NCBI RefSeq assembly: GCF_007858365.1
Contig: NZ_VFIO01000001.1
Location: 1,302,001 to 1,366,000 of the forward strand
Direction: 5' to 3'
Length of the DNA: 64,000 nt
Origin: Pseudomonas saxonica
Lineage (GTDB): Bacteria; Pseudomonadota; Gammaproteobacteria; Pseudomonadales; Pseudomonadaceae
Position numbers and translations under genes: made by a program. Numbering within the stretch: position 1 is the first letter of the stretch; every line of letters begins with the position of its first letter. Below the pieces are notes generated by a model. That model was not told the origin of the DNA. It did not search any database and saw nothing but the letters and a program-made list of their open reading frames with translations. Of this stretch, positions 1-9,009 are shown one piece after another.

Positions 1-245
1 CCTGTAACGGCTCATTTTGCTGTTCAGGTTGGCGGATCAAACGGAGTTGAGCGAACGGGCTTTCAAGCACTGGCATTTATACAAACTCTGGGGCATCGAG
101 ACCCATGAAAATCGCCTTTGGGCGGTTTGACGGGCAATCGAGACCGGTGGGTTTTACAGGTGGCGCTGATTTTACTTTTTTTTAAAGCTAATTGCCTGAT
201 GCGATTTAACGCGCTGGCGAGGGAGACTGTTCACAGCGCACTCAA
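1..245. other. left-edge stretch with no confident gene
   Basis: No complete gene is visible. One plus-strand frame stays open from about position 8 to a TGA at 128-130 and reads like the C-terminus of a protein rich in Trp, His and Leu (ending NRLWAV). It has an in-frame stop just upstream at 5-7 and no start codon. It could be a decayed gene tail, a frameshifted end of a gene lying to the left, or chance. I do not recognise the sequence. Confidence 0.2.
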
Positions 246-959
246 CTAGATAAAACCGCGCTGAGTGGCGAGTACCACCGCTGACGTTTTATTGCTGGTG
301 CCCAATTTTCTGATCGCACTGCTGATATGAAAATTCACGGTGCGTGTCGTCAGCCCCAAAATCATGCCGACATCCGAAGCGGTTTTGCCTTGAGCTGTCC
401 ACTTCAACACCTCTGCTTCGCGCTGCGACAAATGCTCCAGAGGCGTCTGAACCCTTTGTGCGGGTGAAAGCTCGGCCAATACGCCTCCATGCAATTGGTT
501 GCACAGCCACAATACATCGGCTGCTTTTTCATCAAACTCTTCTTGAGTAATAGCCGTACTGCTTCTGGCCATGTTCAAAATACTGGTCCAGCCTTGAGTG
601 TCATGCACTGCTTGCGACCAGCCATAATTCAGGCCGTGCGCCTGAGCTTGCCTCGAGAGCTCAGGAGTGTCTCGAAAAATGGACTCATCCCAAATAATTG
701 GGTCAATGGAGCGCTGGCAATGACTGACTAAAGGATTGTTAAGAGAAACGTCAATACTTCTGTAAAACTCGATAAACTCATCTGAATAGTTAGAAACACG
801 TTTTACACTCACATGAATGTTTTTAAGGTGAGTAGTGAAGCAAAAACAGAAGTATTCAAAACCATAGCACTGTATCTGTTTGAGGGTATATTCATACAAG
901 TCGCTTGGATTTAGCTTGTTAACATATTGTTTTTCATCGGGTACGCACTTAATGCCCAT
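246..959 (-). CDS. orphan LuxR-family quorum-sensing type regulator (PpoR-like)
   Basis: Transcription factor of 237 residues with an N-terminal autoinducer-binding domain (about 15-160) and a C-terminal LuxR-type helix-turn-helix (about 175-235; LSQREAEVLKWTAQGKT, then TVNFHI). I start at ATG 959 because AAGGGAGGGG lies just upstream; a longer in-frame start at 1055 has no such site. There is no luxI-type synthase nearby, so this is a LuxR solo. Its place beside fprB, mscL and radA matches my recollection of ppoR in P. putida, which was reported to bind 3-oxo-C6-HSL; that identity rests on synteny. Aligned by eye to LasR through NY....Y and NPLVSHC, the pocket Trp (TraR W57) is Phe and the pocket Asp (TraR D70) is Asn, while Tyr61, Pro71 and Trp85 are kept. 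Signal preference may therefore differ from a normal AHL receptor. Confidence 0.85.
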   Translation of the reverse strand: MGIKCVPDEKQYVNKLNPSDLYEYTLKQIQCYGFEYFCFCFTTHLKNIHVSVKRVSNYSDEFIEFYRSIDVSLNNPLVSHCQRSIDPIIWDESIFRDTPELSRQAQAHGLNYGWSQAVHDTQGWTSILNMARSSTAITQEEFDEKAADVLWLCNQLHGGVLAELSPAQRVQTPLEHLSQREAEVLKWTAQGKTASDVGMILGLTTRTVNFHISSAIRKLGTSNKTSAVVLATQRGFI

Positions 960-1197
960 GAAATAGACCCCTCCCTTGAGCACAACAAATAGAAAATCCC
1001 TACACCCGATATTAATAAACTCCGGTAGGAAATAACAATATATAACACCACCCATTAAACATTAATGATGAACGGATCAATATACGAGAAAGCTCTAAGA
1101 ACAGCGCCAACTCGCTGACTTTATGGCGCCAATATTTTGTTTTCCCGGCAAGTTCTATAGGGCAAATACTCTAATTCCGGTTAACACTATTACTTAT

Positions 1198-1215
1198 TAA
1201 CTAGTTCGATAGTTA
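1198..1215. promoter_or_regulatory. 18-bp inverted repeat in the luxR/fprB divergent promoter region
   Basis: TAACTA-GTTCGA-TAGTTA is a perfect 6+6 bp inverted repeat with a 6-nt centre. It lies 101 bp before fprB and 239 bp before the divergent luxR-type gene. Length and symmetry suit a LuxR- or LysR-type operator, but the sequence is not a textbook lux box. The rest of 960-1315 is AT-rich and holds no other feature I can support. Confidence 0.3.
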
Positions 1216-1315
1216 GGAGTTGCACCCCTGAAACACTGGATGCCCCTACCCCTTCTGGGTGTTCCCGCGAGCGGGTTTGCGCGACACTAGCTCCTCAGTC
1301 AACACGGAGCGCACC

Positions 1316-2092
1316 ATGACCGACAGTGCAGACAAGTTCACATGCCAGACGCTGCTTGAGGTAAACCCTCTGACTCCCAGCCTGTTTACACTGCGTACCA
1401 CTCGCGACAAAGGGTTTCGTTTCCGCGCAGGGCAGTTCACCAAGCTTGGGGTCACCAAGGCCGATGGCAGCACCGTATGGCGAGCGTATTCGGTTGTTTC
1501 ATCACCTTACGACGAGTTTTTGGAGTTCTTTTCCATTGTGGTGCCAGGCGGAGAGTTCACCAGTGAGCTGAGCCGGCTCAAGGTCGGTGACACGCTAATG
1601 GTTGAGCGTCAGGCGTATGGCTATCTGACGCTGGACAGATTTATTGACGGTCGCGACTTGTGGTTGTTAGCCACGGGAACTGGGGTAGCCCCCTTTTTGT
1701 CGATCCTTCAGGACTTTGAGGTCTGGGAGAAATTTGAACGGATCGTGCTGGTCTATAGCGCACGCGAAGTACGCGAACTCGCCTATCAGGACTTGATCGC
1801 TGACCTGACCCAACGTGAGTACCTGGCCGAATATGCGCACAAGTTGACCTACATCCCGATAGTGACTCGCGAAGAAGTGCCCGGCACACTCAATGGCCGC
1901 ATTACCACATTGATTGAAAGTGGTGAGTTAGAGCGTGCTGCCGGCGTTCAACTAAGCCCTGAGCACTCCCGTGTCATGCTGTGCGGTAATCCGCAAATGA
2001 TTGACGACACACGCAAACTGCTAAAAGAACGCAACTTGCAACTAAGCCTGACGCGACGCCCAGGCCAGGTAGCCGTCGAAAACTACTGGTAA
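1316..2092 (+). CDS. fprB: ferredoxin/flavodoxin--NADP+ reductase, FprB type
   Basis: FAD enzyme of 258 residues that moves electrons between NADPH and ferredoxin or flavodoxin, supporting Fe-S cluster repair and redox stress defence. The FAD site RAYSVVS is near residue 60, the NADP-binding GTGVAPFLSIL near 118-128, and the C-terminus is ENYW with a terminal aromatic residue that stacks near the flavin in this family. Length matches bacterial subclass I FPRs. ATG 1316 follows ACGGAGC; an in-frame start 57 bp upstream lacks a ribosome site. Adjacency to mscL and radA, rather than to the LysR gene finR, suggests the FprB paralogue, not FprA. It is convergent with mscL. Confidence 0.9.
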   Translation: MTDSADKFTCQTLLEVNPLTPSLFTLRTTRDKGFRFRAGQFTKLGVTKADGSTVWRAYSVVSSPYDEFLEFFSIVVPGGEFTSELSRLKVGDTLMVERQAYGYLTLDRFIDGRDLWLLATGTGVAPFLSILQDFEVWEKFERIVLVYSAREVRELAYQDLIADLTQREYLAEYAHKLTYIPIVTREEVPGTLNGRITTLIESGELERAAGVQLSPEHSRVMLCGNPQMIDDTRKLLKERNLQLSLTRRPGQVAVENYW

Positions 2093-2110
2093 CTCAGACC
2101 CTATAAATAA

Positions 2111-2128
2111 CGGCGCCCTGAGGCGCCG
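2111..2128. terminator. hairpin between convergent fprB and mscL
   Basis: CGGCGCC-CTGA-GGCGCCG is a perfect GC stem 18 bp downstream of the fprB stop and 18 bp past the mscL stop. The T-rich tracts on both sides are short, so a bidirectional terminator is likely but not certain. Confidence 0.55.
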
Positions 2129-2145
2129 CTGTTTAAACATACCGT

Positions 2146-2559
2146 TTAAGGTTTGTTGTTTTGTACTTTGAGCAAGTCGCGAATTTCACCCAACAGCTCT
2201 TCTTCTTTAGACGGCAACGGTGGCGCACTCGGCGCTACTGCTTCTTCACGTTTGAGCCGGTTGATGGCTTTCACGCCCATGAAGATAGCGAAGGCCACGA
2301 TAATGAAGTCAATGACACTCTGGATGAACTTGCCATAGGCTAATACCACGGCAGGCGCATCGCCCGCTGCAGCTTTGAGGGTAATGGCCAGATCTGTGAA
2401 ATCCACCCCGCCGATCAACAAGCCCAAGGGCGGCATGATCACATCGCCTACGAAGGAGGAAACGATCTTGCCGAACGCTGCGCCAATGATGATACCAACG
2501 GCCATATCGACCACGTTACCTTTGACCGCGAAGGCCTTGAACTCACTTATCACGCCCAT
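2146..2559 (-). CDS. mscL: large-conductance mechanosensitive channel
   Basis: Inner-membrane channel of 137 residues that opens under high membrane tension to release solutes on hypo-osmotic shock. It starts with the family's amphipathic N-helix ([18 protein letters not shown]). TM1 (about 15-45) carries the gate-lining [12 protein letters not shown] segment, TM2 lies at about 75-100, and a charged C-terminal helix bundle ends the protein. AAGGAAT precedes the ATG. Length and composition are normal. Confidence 0.97.
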   Translation of the reverse strand: MGVISEFKAFAVKGNVVDMAVGIIIGAAFGKIVSSFVGDVIMPPLGLLIGGVDFTDLAITLKAAAGDAPAVVLAYGKFIQSVIDFIIVAFAIFMGVKAINRLKREEAVAPSAPPLPSKEEELLGEIRDLLKVQNNKP

Positions 2560-2829
2560 AGGTTATTCCTTGTTACAGATGAGGTTGAGGGTGAAGTGTA
2601 AATCAGCCTGACTGATCTTGCCTGCCCGTCCTCTTTTATGCTCATAAATTGACCGCCAACGGTCAGCAGCCGTTTAAAAAACGGCTCGCTAAATAACCGT
2701 TTAGACGCGTCAGGGCCAGACCTTTTTTTCAATCGACTGTGTGCGACCTTTCTATTTAGAGTTTTCGGTCCAGGCCTCTAGCCTTTGTTCAGCGCCTTGA
2801 TGCGCAGAAAATAATCAGAGGACTTACGC

Positions 2830-4371
2830 ATGACCACCCCCCTAGGCTCAGGACTGCTTTCGCAGGGTCGCCTGCTGTGTGTTTTGAGCGCCGGCCTGCT
2901 GTCGGTTTCAGTTAACGCCGCCACCATGACGCGTGACAACGGCGCCGCTGTTGGCGACAACCAGAACTCTCAAACGGCAGGCGCCAACGGCCCTGTGATG
3001 CTGCAAGACGTGCAATTACTGCAAAAGCTCCAGCGCTTTGACCGCGAACGCATCCCTGAGCGCGTCGTGCATGCGCGCGGCACGGGGGCTCACGGTACGT
3101 TTACGGTGACCAACGACCTGAGCGACCTGACCAAAGCCAATGTGTTTGCCGCTGGCGTGACCACCCCCGTGTTTGTGCGCTTCTCGGCCGTGGTGCACAG
3201 TGCTCACTCGCCTGAAACCTTGCGCGACCCGCGTGGCTTTGCCACCAAGTTCTATACCGCCGACGGTAACTGGGACTTGGTCGGCAACAACTTCCCGACA
3301 TTCTTTATCCGCGATGCCATCAAGTTCCCGGACATGGTTCACGCCTTCAAGCCTGACCCACGCACCAACCTTGATGATGACTCACGTCGCTTTGACTTCT
3401 TCTCCCACGTCCCGGAAGCCACTCGCACCCTGACCGAGCTGTACTCCAACGCGGGAACACCGGCCAGCTATCGCGAAATGGACGGCAATGGTGTGCACGC
3501 CTACAAATTGGTTAATGCCAAAGGCGACGTGCGTTATGTGAAGTTCCACTGGAAGAGTCTGCAAGGCCTGAACAACCTTGATCCAAAACAAGTGACTCAG
3601 GTTCAGGGGCAAGACTACAGCCACATGACCCATGATTTGGTCACGCACATCAACAAGGGCGACTTCCCTAAATGGGACCTATACGTACAAGTGCTCAAGC
3701 CTGAAGACCTGAAGTCTTTCGATTTCGACCCATTGGACGCGACCAAAATCTGGCCCAATGTTCCTGAGCGCAAAGTCGGTCAGATGGTGCTGAACCGTAA
3801 CCCGGCCAACGTCTTCCAGGAGACCGAGCAAGTCGCAATGGCGCCGGCAAACCTGGTGCCTGGCATTGAGCCGTCTGAAGACCGTCTGCTGCAAGGTCGC
3901 GTGTTCTCCTACGCCGACACCCAGATGTACCGTTTGGGCGCGAACGCCATGCAGTTGCCGATCAACGCTCCACGTGTGGCGGTGAATAACGGTAATCAGG
4001 ACGGCGCTATGAATGCCGGTCACACCACCACGGGTGTGAACTACCAGCCGAGTCGCTTGATGCCCCGTGAAGAACCGCAATCTGCCCTTTACAGCCAGAT
4101 GCCCGTCTCAGGCACTACCCAGCAAGCGAAGATCCAGCGTGAACAGAACTTCAAGCAGGCCGGTGATCTGTATCGCTCATTCAGCAAAAAGGAGCGTCAG
4201 GACCTGATTGAAAGCTTCGGTGGCTCGCTGGCAACCACCGATGACGAAAGCAAGCACATCATGCTTTCGTTCCTTTACAAAGCAGACCCTGAGTACGGCA
4301 CAGGCGTCACTAAAGTCGCCAAAGGCGATCTGGCGCGGGTTAAAGCGCTAGCGGCCAAGTTAGTGGATTGA
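2830..4371 (+). CDS. katB: catalase KatB, exported monofunctional haem catalase
   Basis: Haem enzyme of 513 residues that splits hydrogen peroxide into water and oxygen. Residues 1-30 form a signal peptide (likely cleavage SVNA|ATM), so it should act in the periplasm, as KatB does in P. aeruginosa. The catalytic His is H81 (VVHARGTGAHG), the distal Asn lies in GNNFPTFFIRD near 152-162, and the proximal haem Tyr in RVFSYADTQMYRLG. AGAGG lies before the ATG. The downstream ankB is its known partner in P. aeruginosa, although here 208 bp of repeat-bearing DNA lies between them. In that species the pair is induced by peroxide through OxyR; I did not find a convincing OxyR site by eye. Confidence 0.95.
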   Translation: MTTPLGSGLLSQGRLLCVLSAGLLSVSVNAATMTRDNGAAVGDNQNSQTAGANGPVMLQDVQLLQKLQRFDRERIPERVVHARGTGAHGTFTVTNDLSDLTKANVFAAGVTTPVFVRFSAVVHSAHSPETLRDPRGFATKFYTADGNWDLVGNNFPTFFIRDAIKFPDMVHAFKPDPRTNLDDDSRRFDFFSHVPEATRTLTELYSNAGTPASYREMDGNGVHAYKLVNAKGDVRYVKFHWKSLQGLNNLDPKQVTQVQGQDYSHMTHDLVTHINKGDFPKWDLYVQVLKPEDLKSFDFDPLDATKIWPNVPERKVGQMVLNRNPANVFQETEQVAMAPANLVPGIEPSEDRLLQGRVFSYADTQMYRLGANAMQLPINAPRVAVNNGNQDGAMNAGHTTTGVNYQPSRLMPREEPQSALYSQMPVSGTTQQAKIQREQNFKQAGDLYRSFSKKERQDLIESFGGSLATTDDESKHIMLSFLYKADPEYGTGVTKVAKGDLARVKALAAKLVD

Positions 4372-4378
4372 CTTTTTA

Positions 4379-4546
4379 CCCTCACCCCAACCCTCTCCCA
4401 GAGGGAGAGGGAGCTGATATGCGGTGATTTTGAAGACGCATGCGGTCAGTCCCCCCTCCCCGCAGGAGATGGGGCCGATATGCGGTGATTTTGAAAGCGC
4501 ATGCGGTCAGTCCCCTCTCCCTCCGGGAGAGGGCTAGGGTGAGGGG
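4379..4546. repeat. family A REP-like cluster between katB and ankB
   Basis: The block opens with CCCTCACCCCAACCCTCTCCC and closes with GGGCTAGGGTGAGGGG, with three CCCTCTCCC/GGGAGAGGG-type palindromes inside (the middle one decayed). They are separated by a repeated spacer containing GATATGCGGTGATTTTGAA. It begins 8 bp after the katB stop. Similar blocks lie at 9990, 18219, 35329 and 61841. Confidence 0.85.
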
Positions 4547-4579
4547 CTTTTGATCCAGTCACTTAACAGGCAGCTCAAC

Positions 4580-5110
4580 ATGAACATTTTTCTTTCCCTG
4601 GTCTTGCTGCTCGTCAGCAGCCTAAGCCTTGCAGATGAACCCGACGTGCCCACCCAACTGCAAACCTACTATTTCGACGCTGCCCGCCAAGGCGACGTGG
4701 AGATGCTCAATACCTTCATCGCCTCTCACTACCCGCTCGATGCGCAGGACGACAAAGGCTATACCGCGCTCATCCTCGCGGCCTACAACGGCCAGAGCAA
4801 GGCGGTAGAACAACTTCTGAACGCCGGTGCCAATGCCTGTGTTCAAGACAAACGCGGCAACACCGCCCTGATGGGCGCTATTTTCAAAGGTGAGTTGAAA
4901 ATAGCCCGACGATTAATGGCCACCGAATGCAATCCCGATCAGCGCAATGGCGCCGGGCAGACCGCAGCCATGTATGCAGGCCTGTTCAAACGGATCGAAC
5001 TGCTCAACGATTTGGCCCGCAAGGGCGCCGACCTGAATGCCGAAGATGCCGTGGGCAATACTGCCGCCCGGCTGGCGAATGGCGAAATACGCATGCCGGT
5101 ATCGCACTGA
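4580..5110 (+). CDS. ankB: periplasmic ankyrin-repeat protein AnkB
   Basis: Protein of 176 residues with a signal peptide (about 1-18, cleaved near LSLA|DEPD) followed by four or so ankyrin repeats (about 25-165; GYTALILAAYNGQ, GNTALMGAIFKGE, GQTAAMYAGLFKR, GNTAARLANG). In P. aeruginosa AnkB is needed for full KatB activity and peroxide resistance. I chose ATG 4580 because it puts the signal peptide at the N-terminus; a start at 4550 would add ten charged residues in front of it. The ribosome site is weak, fitting a gene translated from the katB message. The family A repeat between the two genes may weaken or regulate co-expression. Confidence 0.9.
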   Translation: MNIFLSLVLLLVSSLSLADEPDVPTQLQTYYFDAARQGDVEMLNTFIASHYPLDAQDDKGYTALILAAYNGQSKAVEQLLNAGANACVQDKRGNTALMGAIFKGELKIARRLMATECNPDQRNGAGQTAAMYAGLFKRIELLNDLARKGADLNAEDAVGNTAARLANGEIRMPVSH

Positions 5111-5155
5111 TCACAAGCAGGTGGGCTATCATCGCGTTTTTTCCGTGGAGTTCAG

Positions 5156-6523
5156 ATGGCCAAGCCAAAGCGCATATACGGCTGCACCGAGTGCGGCGCA
5201 ACCTTTCCCAAATGGGCCGGGCAATGCGGCGAATGCGGCGTTTGGAACACCTTGGTCGAAACGGTTGTAGAAAGCGGCGCCGCCGCGCCACCCAGTGGCC
5301 GCACCGGCTGGACGGGACAGCAGGCGCAGCTCAAAACACTGGCCGAAGTCAGCATCGAAGAGCTGCCACGCTTCTCCACCGCTTCCGGCGAGCTGGATCG
5401 AGTGCTCGGTGGCGGTCTGGTTGATGGCTCGGTGGTACTGATCGGCGGCGACCCCGGCATCGGTAAGTCGACCATTCTCCTGCAAACCTTGTGTCATATG
5501 GCCACCCGCATGCCAGCGCTGTACGTGACAGGTGAGGAATCTCAACAGCAAGTGGCCATGCGTGCCCGGCGTCTGGGTTTGCCACAAGACAAACTCAAGG
5601 TCATGACCGAGACCTGTATCGAAAGCATTATCGCCACGGCCAAGCTGGAAAAGCCCAAGGTCATGGTGATCGACTCGATTCAAACCATCTTCACCGAACA
5701 ACTGCAATCGGCACCCGGTGGCGTATCGCAAGTGCGTGAAAGTGCGGCACTGCTGGTGCGCTACGCCAAGTCCAGCGGCACAGCCATTTTCCTGGTGGGT
5801 CACGTGACCAAAGAAGGCGCACTGGCCGGACCACGCGTACTGGAGCACATGGTCGATACCGTGCTGTATTTCGAAGGCGAGTCTGACGGTCGTTTGCGTT
5901 TGCTGCGGGCGGTGAAAAACCGCTTCGGCGCCGTCAATGAACTCGGCGTGTTCGGCATGACCGACAAAGGCTTGAAGGAAGTCTCCAACCCTTCCGCAAT
6001 CTTTCTGACTCGCGCTCAGGAAGAGGTGCCGGGCAGCGTGGTCATGGCCACATGGGAAGGCACGCGGCCCATGCTGGTGGAAGTGCAGGCGCTGGTCGAT
6101 GACAGCCATATGTCCAACCCGCGCCGCGTGACCTTGGGCCTGGATCAAAATCGTCTGGCCATGCTGCTGGCCGTATTACACCGTCACGGCGGCATTCCGA
6201 CCCACGATCAAGATGTATTCCTTAACGTGGTGGGGGGCGTAAAGGTGCTCGAAACTGCCTCTGACCTGGCCTTGATGGCGGCGGTAATGTCCAGTTTGCG
6301 TAACAAGCCTCTGCCACATGATTTGCTGGTGTTTGGCGAAGTCGGGCTTTCGGGTGAAGTGCGGCCCGTGCCTAGCGGACAGGAGCGCTTGAAGGAAGCG
6401 GCAAAGCATGGCTTCAAACGCGCCATCGTGCCTAAAGGTAACGCTCCCAAAGAATCGCCGCCGGGCCTTAAAGTCATTGGTGTAACGCGTTTGGAGCAGG
6501 CGCTGGATGCGTTGTTCGAATAA
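5156..6523 (+). CDS. radA: DNA repair protein RadA (Sms)
   Basis: Helicase-like ATPase of 455 residues that drives branch migration of recombination intermediates. It has an N-terminal C4 zinc finger (CTECG...CGECG, about 10-27), a RecA-like core with Walker A GGDPGIGKS near 96-104, the RadA-specific KNRFG motif near 255, and a C-terminal Lon-protease-like domain (about 290-455). All diagnostic motifs are intact and the length is normal. It follows ankB by 45 bp on the same strand and may share its transcript. Confidence 0.97.
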   Translation: MAKPKRIYGCTECGATFPKWAGQCGECGVWNTLVETVVESGAAAPPSGRTGWTGQQAQLKTLAEVSIEELPRFSTASGELDRVLGGGLVDGSVVLIGGDPGIGKSTILLQTLCHMATRMPALYVTGEESQQQVAMRARRLGLPQDKLKVMTETCIESIIATAKLEKPKVMVIDSIQTIFTEQLQSAPGGVSQVRESAALLVRYAKSSGTAIFLVGHVTKEGALAGPRVLEHMVDTVLYFEGESDGRLRLLRAVKNRFGAVNELGVFGMTDKGLKEVSNPSAIFLTRAQEEVPGSVVMATWEGTRPMLVEVQALVDDSHMSNPRRVTLGLDQNRLAMLLAVLHRHGGIPTHDQDVFLNVVGGVKVLETASDLALMAAVMSSLRNKPLPHDLLVFGEVGLSGEVRPVPSGQERLKEAAKHGFKRAIVPKGNAPKESPPGLKVIGVTRLEQALDALFE

Positions 6524-6659
6524 CGGTTAAAAAGTGCAGCGCCGCCTACCGAAAATCTGCAAAAGAAGGCTCTAGACCAACCTCAGGGGGTGGTCTTTAG
6601 TGCTGAGGGCGCTAAACTCCAGAGGCAATCCTTCTTGTCCAACTGGCCGGAATATAAAA

Positions 6660-8726
6660 ATGAATAATAAAAATAGCTTGCTCCGCCACATCCCGTGGCT
6701 GGTGCTGGCAATTGTGGGAGCCTGCGCCCTTGGCGTAGTGGCATTACGCCGGGGCGAGGCAATTAACGCTTTATGGATCGTGGTGGCAGCCGTTGCCATC
6801 TATCTGGTCGCTTATCGTTATTACAGCCTGTTTATCGCCACCAAAGTGATGCAGCTGGACCCTTTGCGCGCAACGCCAGCCGTCGTTAATAACGACGGCC
6901 TGGACTATGTGCCAACCAATAAACACATTCTTTTCGGTCACCACTTTGCGGCAATCGCCGGAGCCGGGCCTTTGGTCGGGCCGGTATTGGCCGCGCAAAT
7001 GGGCTACCTGCCTGGCACGCTCTGGCTGATCGCCGGTGTGGTACTGGCCGGGGCCGTGCAGGACTTCATGGTGCTGTTCATGTCCACCCGCCGCAACGGT
7101 CGCTCCCTGGGCGACATGGTGCGCGAGGAAATGGGCAAGATTCCCGGCACCATTGCACTATTCGGTTGCTTCCTGATCATGATCATCATCCTCGCGGTGC
7201 TCGCGCTGATTGTGGTCAAGGCACTGGCTGAAAGCCCGTGGGGCATGTTCACGGTGATGGCTACCATCCCGATCGCCATGTTCATGGGCATTTACATGCG
7301 TTACATCCGCCCGGGCCGCATTGGTGAAATCTCGGTTCTCGGCGTGCTGTTGCTGCTGGGTTCCATTTGGCTGGGGGGCCAGATTGCAGCCAGCCCGGAC
7401 TGGGCCCATGTGTTCACCTTCACCGGTACACAAATCACCTGGATGCTGATCGGCTATGGCTTTGTGGCCGCAGTACTGCCCGTATGGCTGGTACTGGCCC
7501 CACGTGACTACCTGTCAACGTTCCTGAAAATCGGCACCATTGTTGCGCTGGCCATCGGTATTCTGGTCACCATGCCCGAGCTGAAAATGCCGGCACTGAC
7601 CCAATTCATTGATGGCTCTGGCCCCGTGTGGAAAGGCGGCCTGTTCCCCTTCCTGTTCATCACCATTGCCTGTGGCGCAGTGTCGGGCTTCCATGCCCTG
7701 ATCGCCTCGGGCACCACACCCAAACTGCTGGATAACGAAACCAACGCCCGTTACATCGGTTACGGCGGCATGTTGATGGAATCGTTTGTGGCCATCATGG
7801 CAATGGTTGCTGCTTCGGTGATCGAGCCGGGTGTGTACTTCGCCATGAACAGCCCTGCCGCAATTGTCGGTGGTGATGTGGTGACCGTGGCTCAAACGGT
7901 GAGCAGCTGGGGCTTTGCAATTACCCCGGATGCCCTGACAGCGCTGGCTCATGACATTGGTGAAACCACCGTTCTGGCACGTGCGGGTGGCGCTCCGACC
8001 CTGGCGGTGGGTATTGCTCAGATCCTGCACAACGTGTTGCCGGGCGAAAACACTATGGCGTTCTGGTATCACTTCGCCATTTTGTTTGAAGCCTTGTTTA
8101 TCCTGACTGCGGTTGATGCGGGCACCCGTGCCGGGCGCTTTATGCTGCAAGACCTGTTGGGCAGTTTTGTTCCTGCTCTCAAGCGCACCGAGTCGTGGCC
8201 TGCCAACCTGCTGGCGACGGGCCTGTGTGTCGCCATGTGGGGTTACCTGCTGTACCAGGGCGTGATCGATCCATTGGGTGGCATCAACACCTTGTGGCCG
8301 TTGTTCGGTATCTCCAACCAGATGCTCGCGGGCATCGCGCTGATGCTGGCCACGGTTGTACTGATCAAAATGAAGCGCCAACGCTATATCTGGGTGACCT
8401 TGGTGCCTGCGGTCTGGCTGCTGATCTGCACCACGGTAGCGGGCTTTATCAAACTGTTCGACGCCAACCCTGCGGTGGGCTTCCTGGCCCTGGCCAAAAA
8501 GTACAGTACCGCGCTCGACGCTGGCCAAGTGATTGCCCCGGCGAAAAACATCGACCAGATGCAACACGTGATTATCAACGCCTACACGAACGCCGGTTTG
8601 ACCGTGCTGTTTCTGTTCGTGGTGTTCAGCATTCTGTTCTTTGCGATCAAAGTGGGTGTTGCCTCGTGGGGCACCAAAGAGCGTACGGATAAAGAAGCCC
8701 CGTACCACACAATTCCGGACGCTTGA
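6660..8726 (+). CDS. cstA: CstA/BtsT-family peptide or pyruvate transporter
   Basis: Inner-membrane transporter of 688 residues with many hydrophobic segments and the CstA domain ([22 protein letters not shown] near 80-100; the C-terminal domain from about 500). I use ATG 6660; the reading frame opens at 6600 but those 20 residues are polar and have no ribosome site. E. coli CstA is induced on carbon starvation, and its paralogue BtsT is a pyruvate/H+ symporter. The yjiX and yjiA neighbours copy the E. coli btsT-yjiX-yjiA order, so pyruvate uptake is the better guess. The substrate cannot be read from the sequence alone. Confidence 0.9.
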   Translation: MNNKNSLLRHIPWLVLAIVGACALGVVALRRGEAINALWIVVAAVAIYLVAYRYYSLFIATKVMQLDPLRATPAVVNNDGLDYVPTNKHILFGHHFAAIAGAGPLVGPVLAAQMGYLPGTLWLIAGVVLAGAVQDFMVLFMSTRRNGRSLGDMVREEMGKIPGTIALFGCFLIMIIILAVLALIVVKALAESPWGMFTVMATIPIAMFMGIYMRYIRPGRIGEISVLGVLLLLGSIWLGGQIAASPDWAHVFTFTGTQITWMLIGYGFVAAVLPVWLVLAPRDYLSTFLKIGTIVALAIGILVTMPELKMPALTQFIDGSGPVWKGGLFPFLFITIACGAVSGFHALIASGTTPKLLDNETNARYIGYGGMLMESFVAIMAMVAASVIEPGVYFAMNSPAAIVGGDVVTVAQTVSSWGFAITPDALTALAHDIGETTVLARAGGAPTLAVGIAQILHNVLPGENTMAFWYHFAILFEALFILTAVDAGTRAGRFMLQDLLGSFVPALKRTESWPANLLATGLCVAMWGYLLYQGVIDPLGGINTLWPLFGISNQMLAGIALMLATVVLIKMKRQRYIWVTLVPAVWLLICTTVAGFIKLFDANPAVGFLALAKKYSTALDAGQVIAPAKNIDQMQHVIINAYTNAGLTVLFLFVVFSILFFAIKVGVASWGTKERTDKEAPYHTIPDA

Positions 8727-8728
8727 AC

Positions 8729-8926
8729 ATGTTCAATGACCTGAGTCGCCTCGGTAAATACCTCGGTCAGGCTGCCCGCCTGATGGTCGGCATGCCTGAC
8801 TACGACAACTACGTCGAGCACATGAAAACCAAGCACCCGGACAAACCGGTGATGAGCTACGAGGCGTTCTTTCGAGAGCGTCAGGAAGCGCGTTATGGCG
8901 GCAAGGGTGGGCCAAAATGTTGTTAG
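8729..8926 (+). CDS. yjiX: YjiX/YbdD family small protein
   Basis: Protein of 65 residues ([12 protein letters not shown] near 20-32, FFRERQ near 47-52, ending GGKGGPKCC), almost identical in layout to E. coli YbdD and YjiX. These always sit directly after cstA or btsT genes; their job is not settled. ATG 8729 lies 2 bp after the cstA stop, so translation is probably coupled. The terminal Cys pair could bind metal. Confidence 0.93.
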   Translation: MFNDLSRLGKYLGQAARLMVGMPDYDNYVEHMKTKHPDKPVMSYEAFFRERQEARYGGKGGPKCC

Positions 8927-8955
8927 CCCGCTAATCCGCGTTGCATGACATCAGT

Positions 8956-8983
8956 GGGAGCAGCCAGTCTGCTCCCCTTTTTT
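8956..8983 (+). terminator. rho-independent terminator after cstA-yjiX
   Basis: GGGAGCAG-CCAGT-CTGCTCCC is a perfect 8-bp stem followed by C and TTTTTT. It lies 30 bp after the yjiX stop and 27 bp before yjiA, so yjiA is either reached by read-through or has its own promoter. Confidence 0.85.
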
Positions 8984-9009
8984 ATTTCTGCTGTTCGGGA
9001 GACTTCAGC

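Noticed and set aside
8..130. Open plus-strand tail at the left edge that might be a real gene end
   Set aside because: Too short, preceded by an in-frame stop at 5-7, and I cannot match it to a family; kept only as an unassigned stretch.
5129..6148. 339-codon open frame opposite radA
   Set aside because: radA has all its motifs on the plus strand; the opposite frame is a codon-bias shadow.
6571..6595. GACCAACC...GGTGGTC hairpin after radA as a terminator
   Set aside because: The stem is bulged and short and no T run follows, so I could not support it.
7515..8708. 397-codon open frame opposite cstA
   Set aside because: Antisense to a well-conserved transporter; no domain, no ribosome site.
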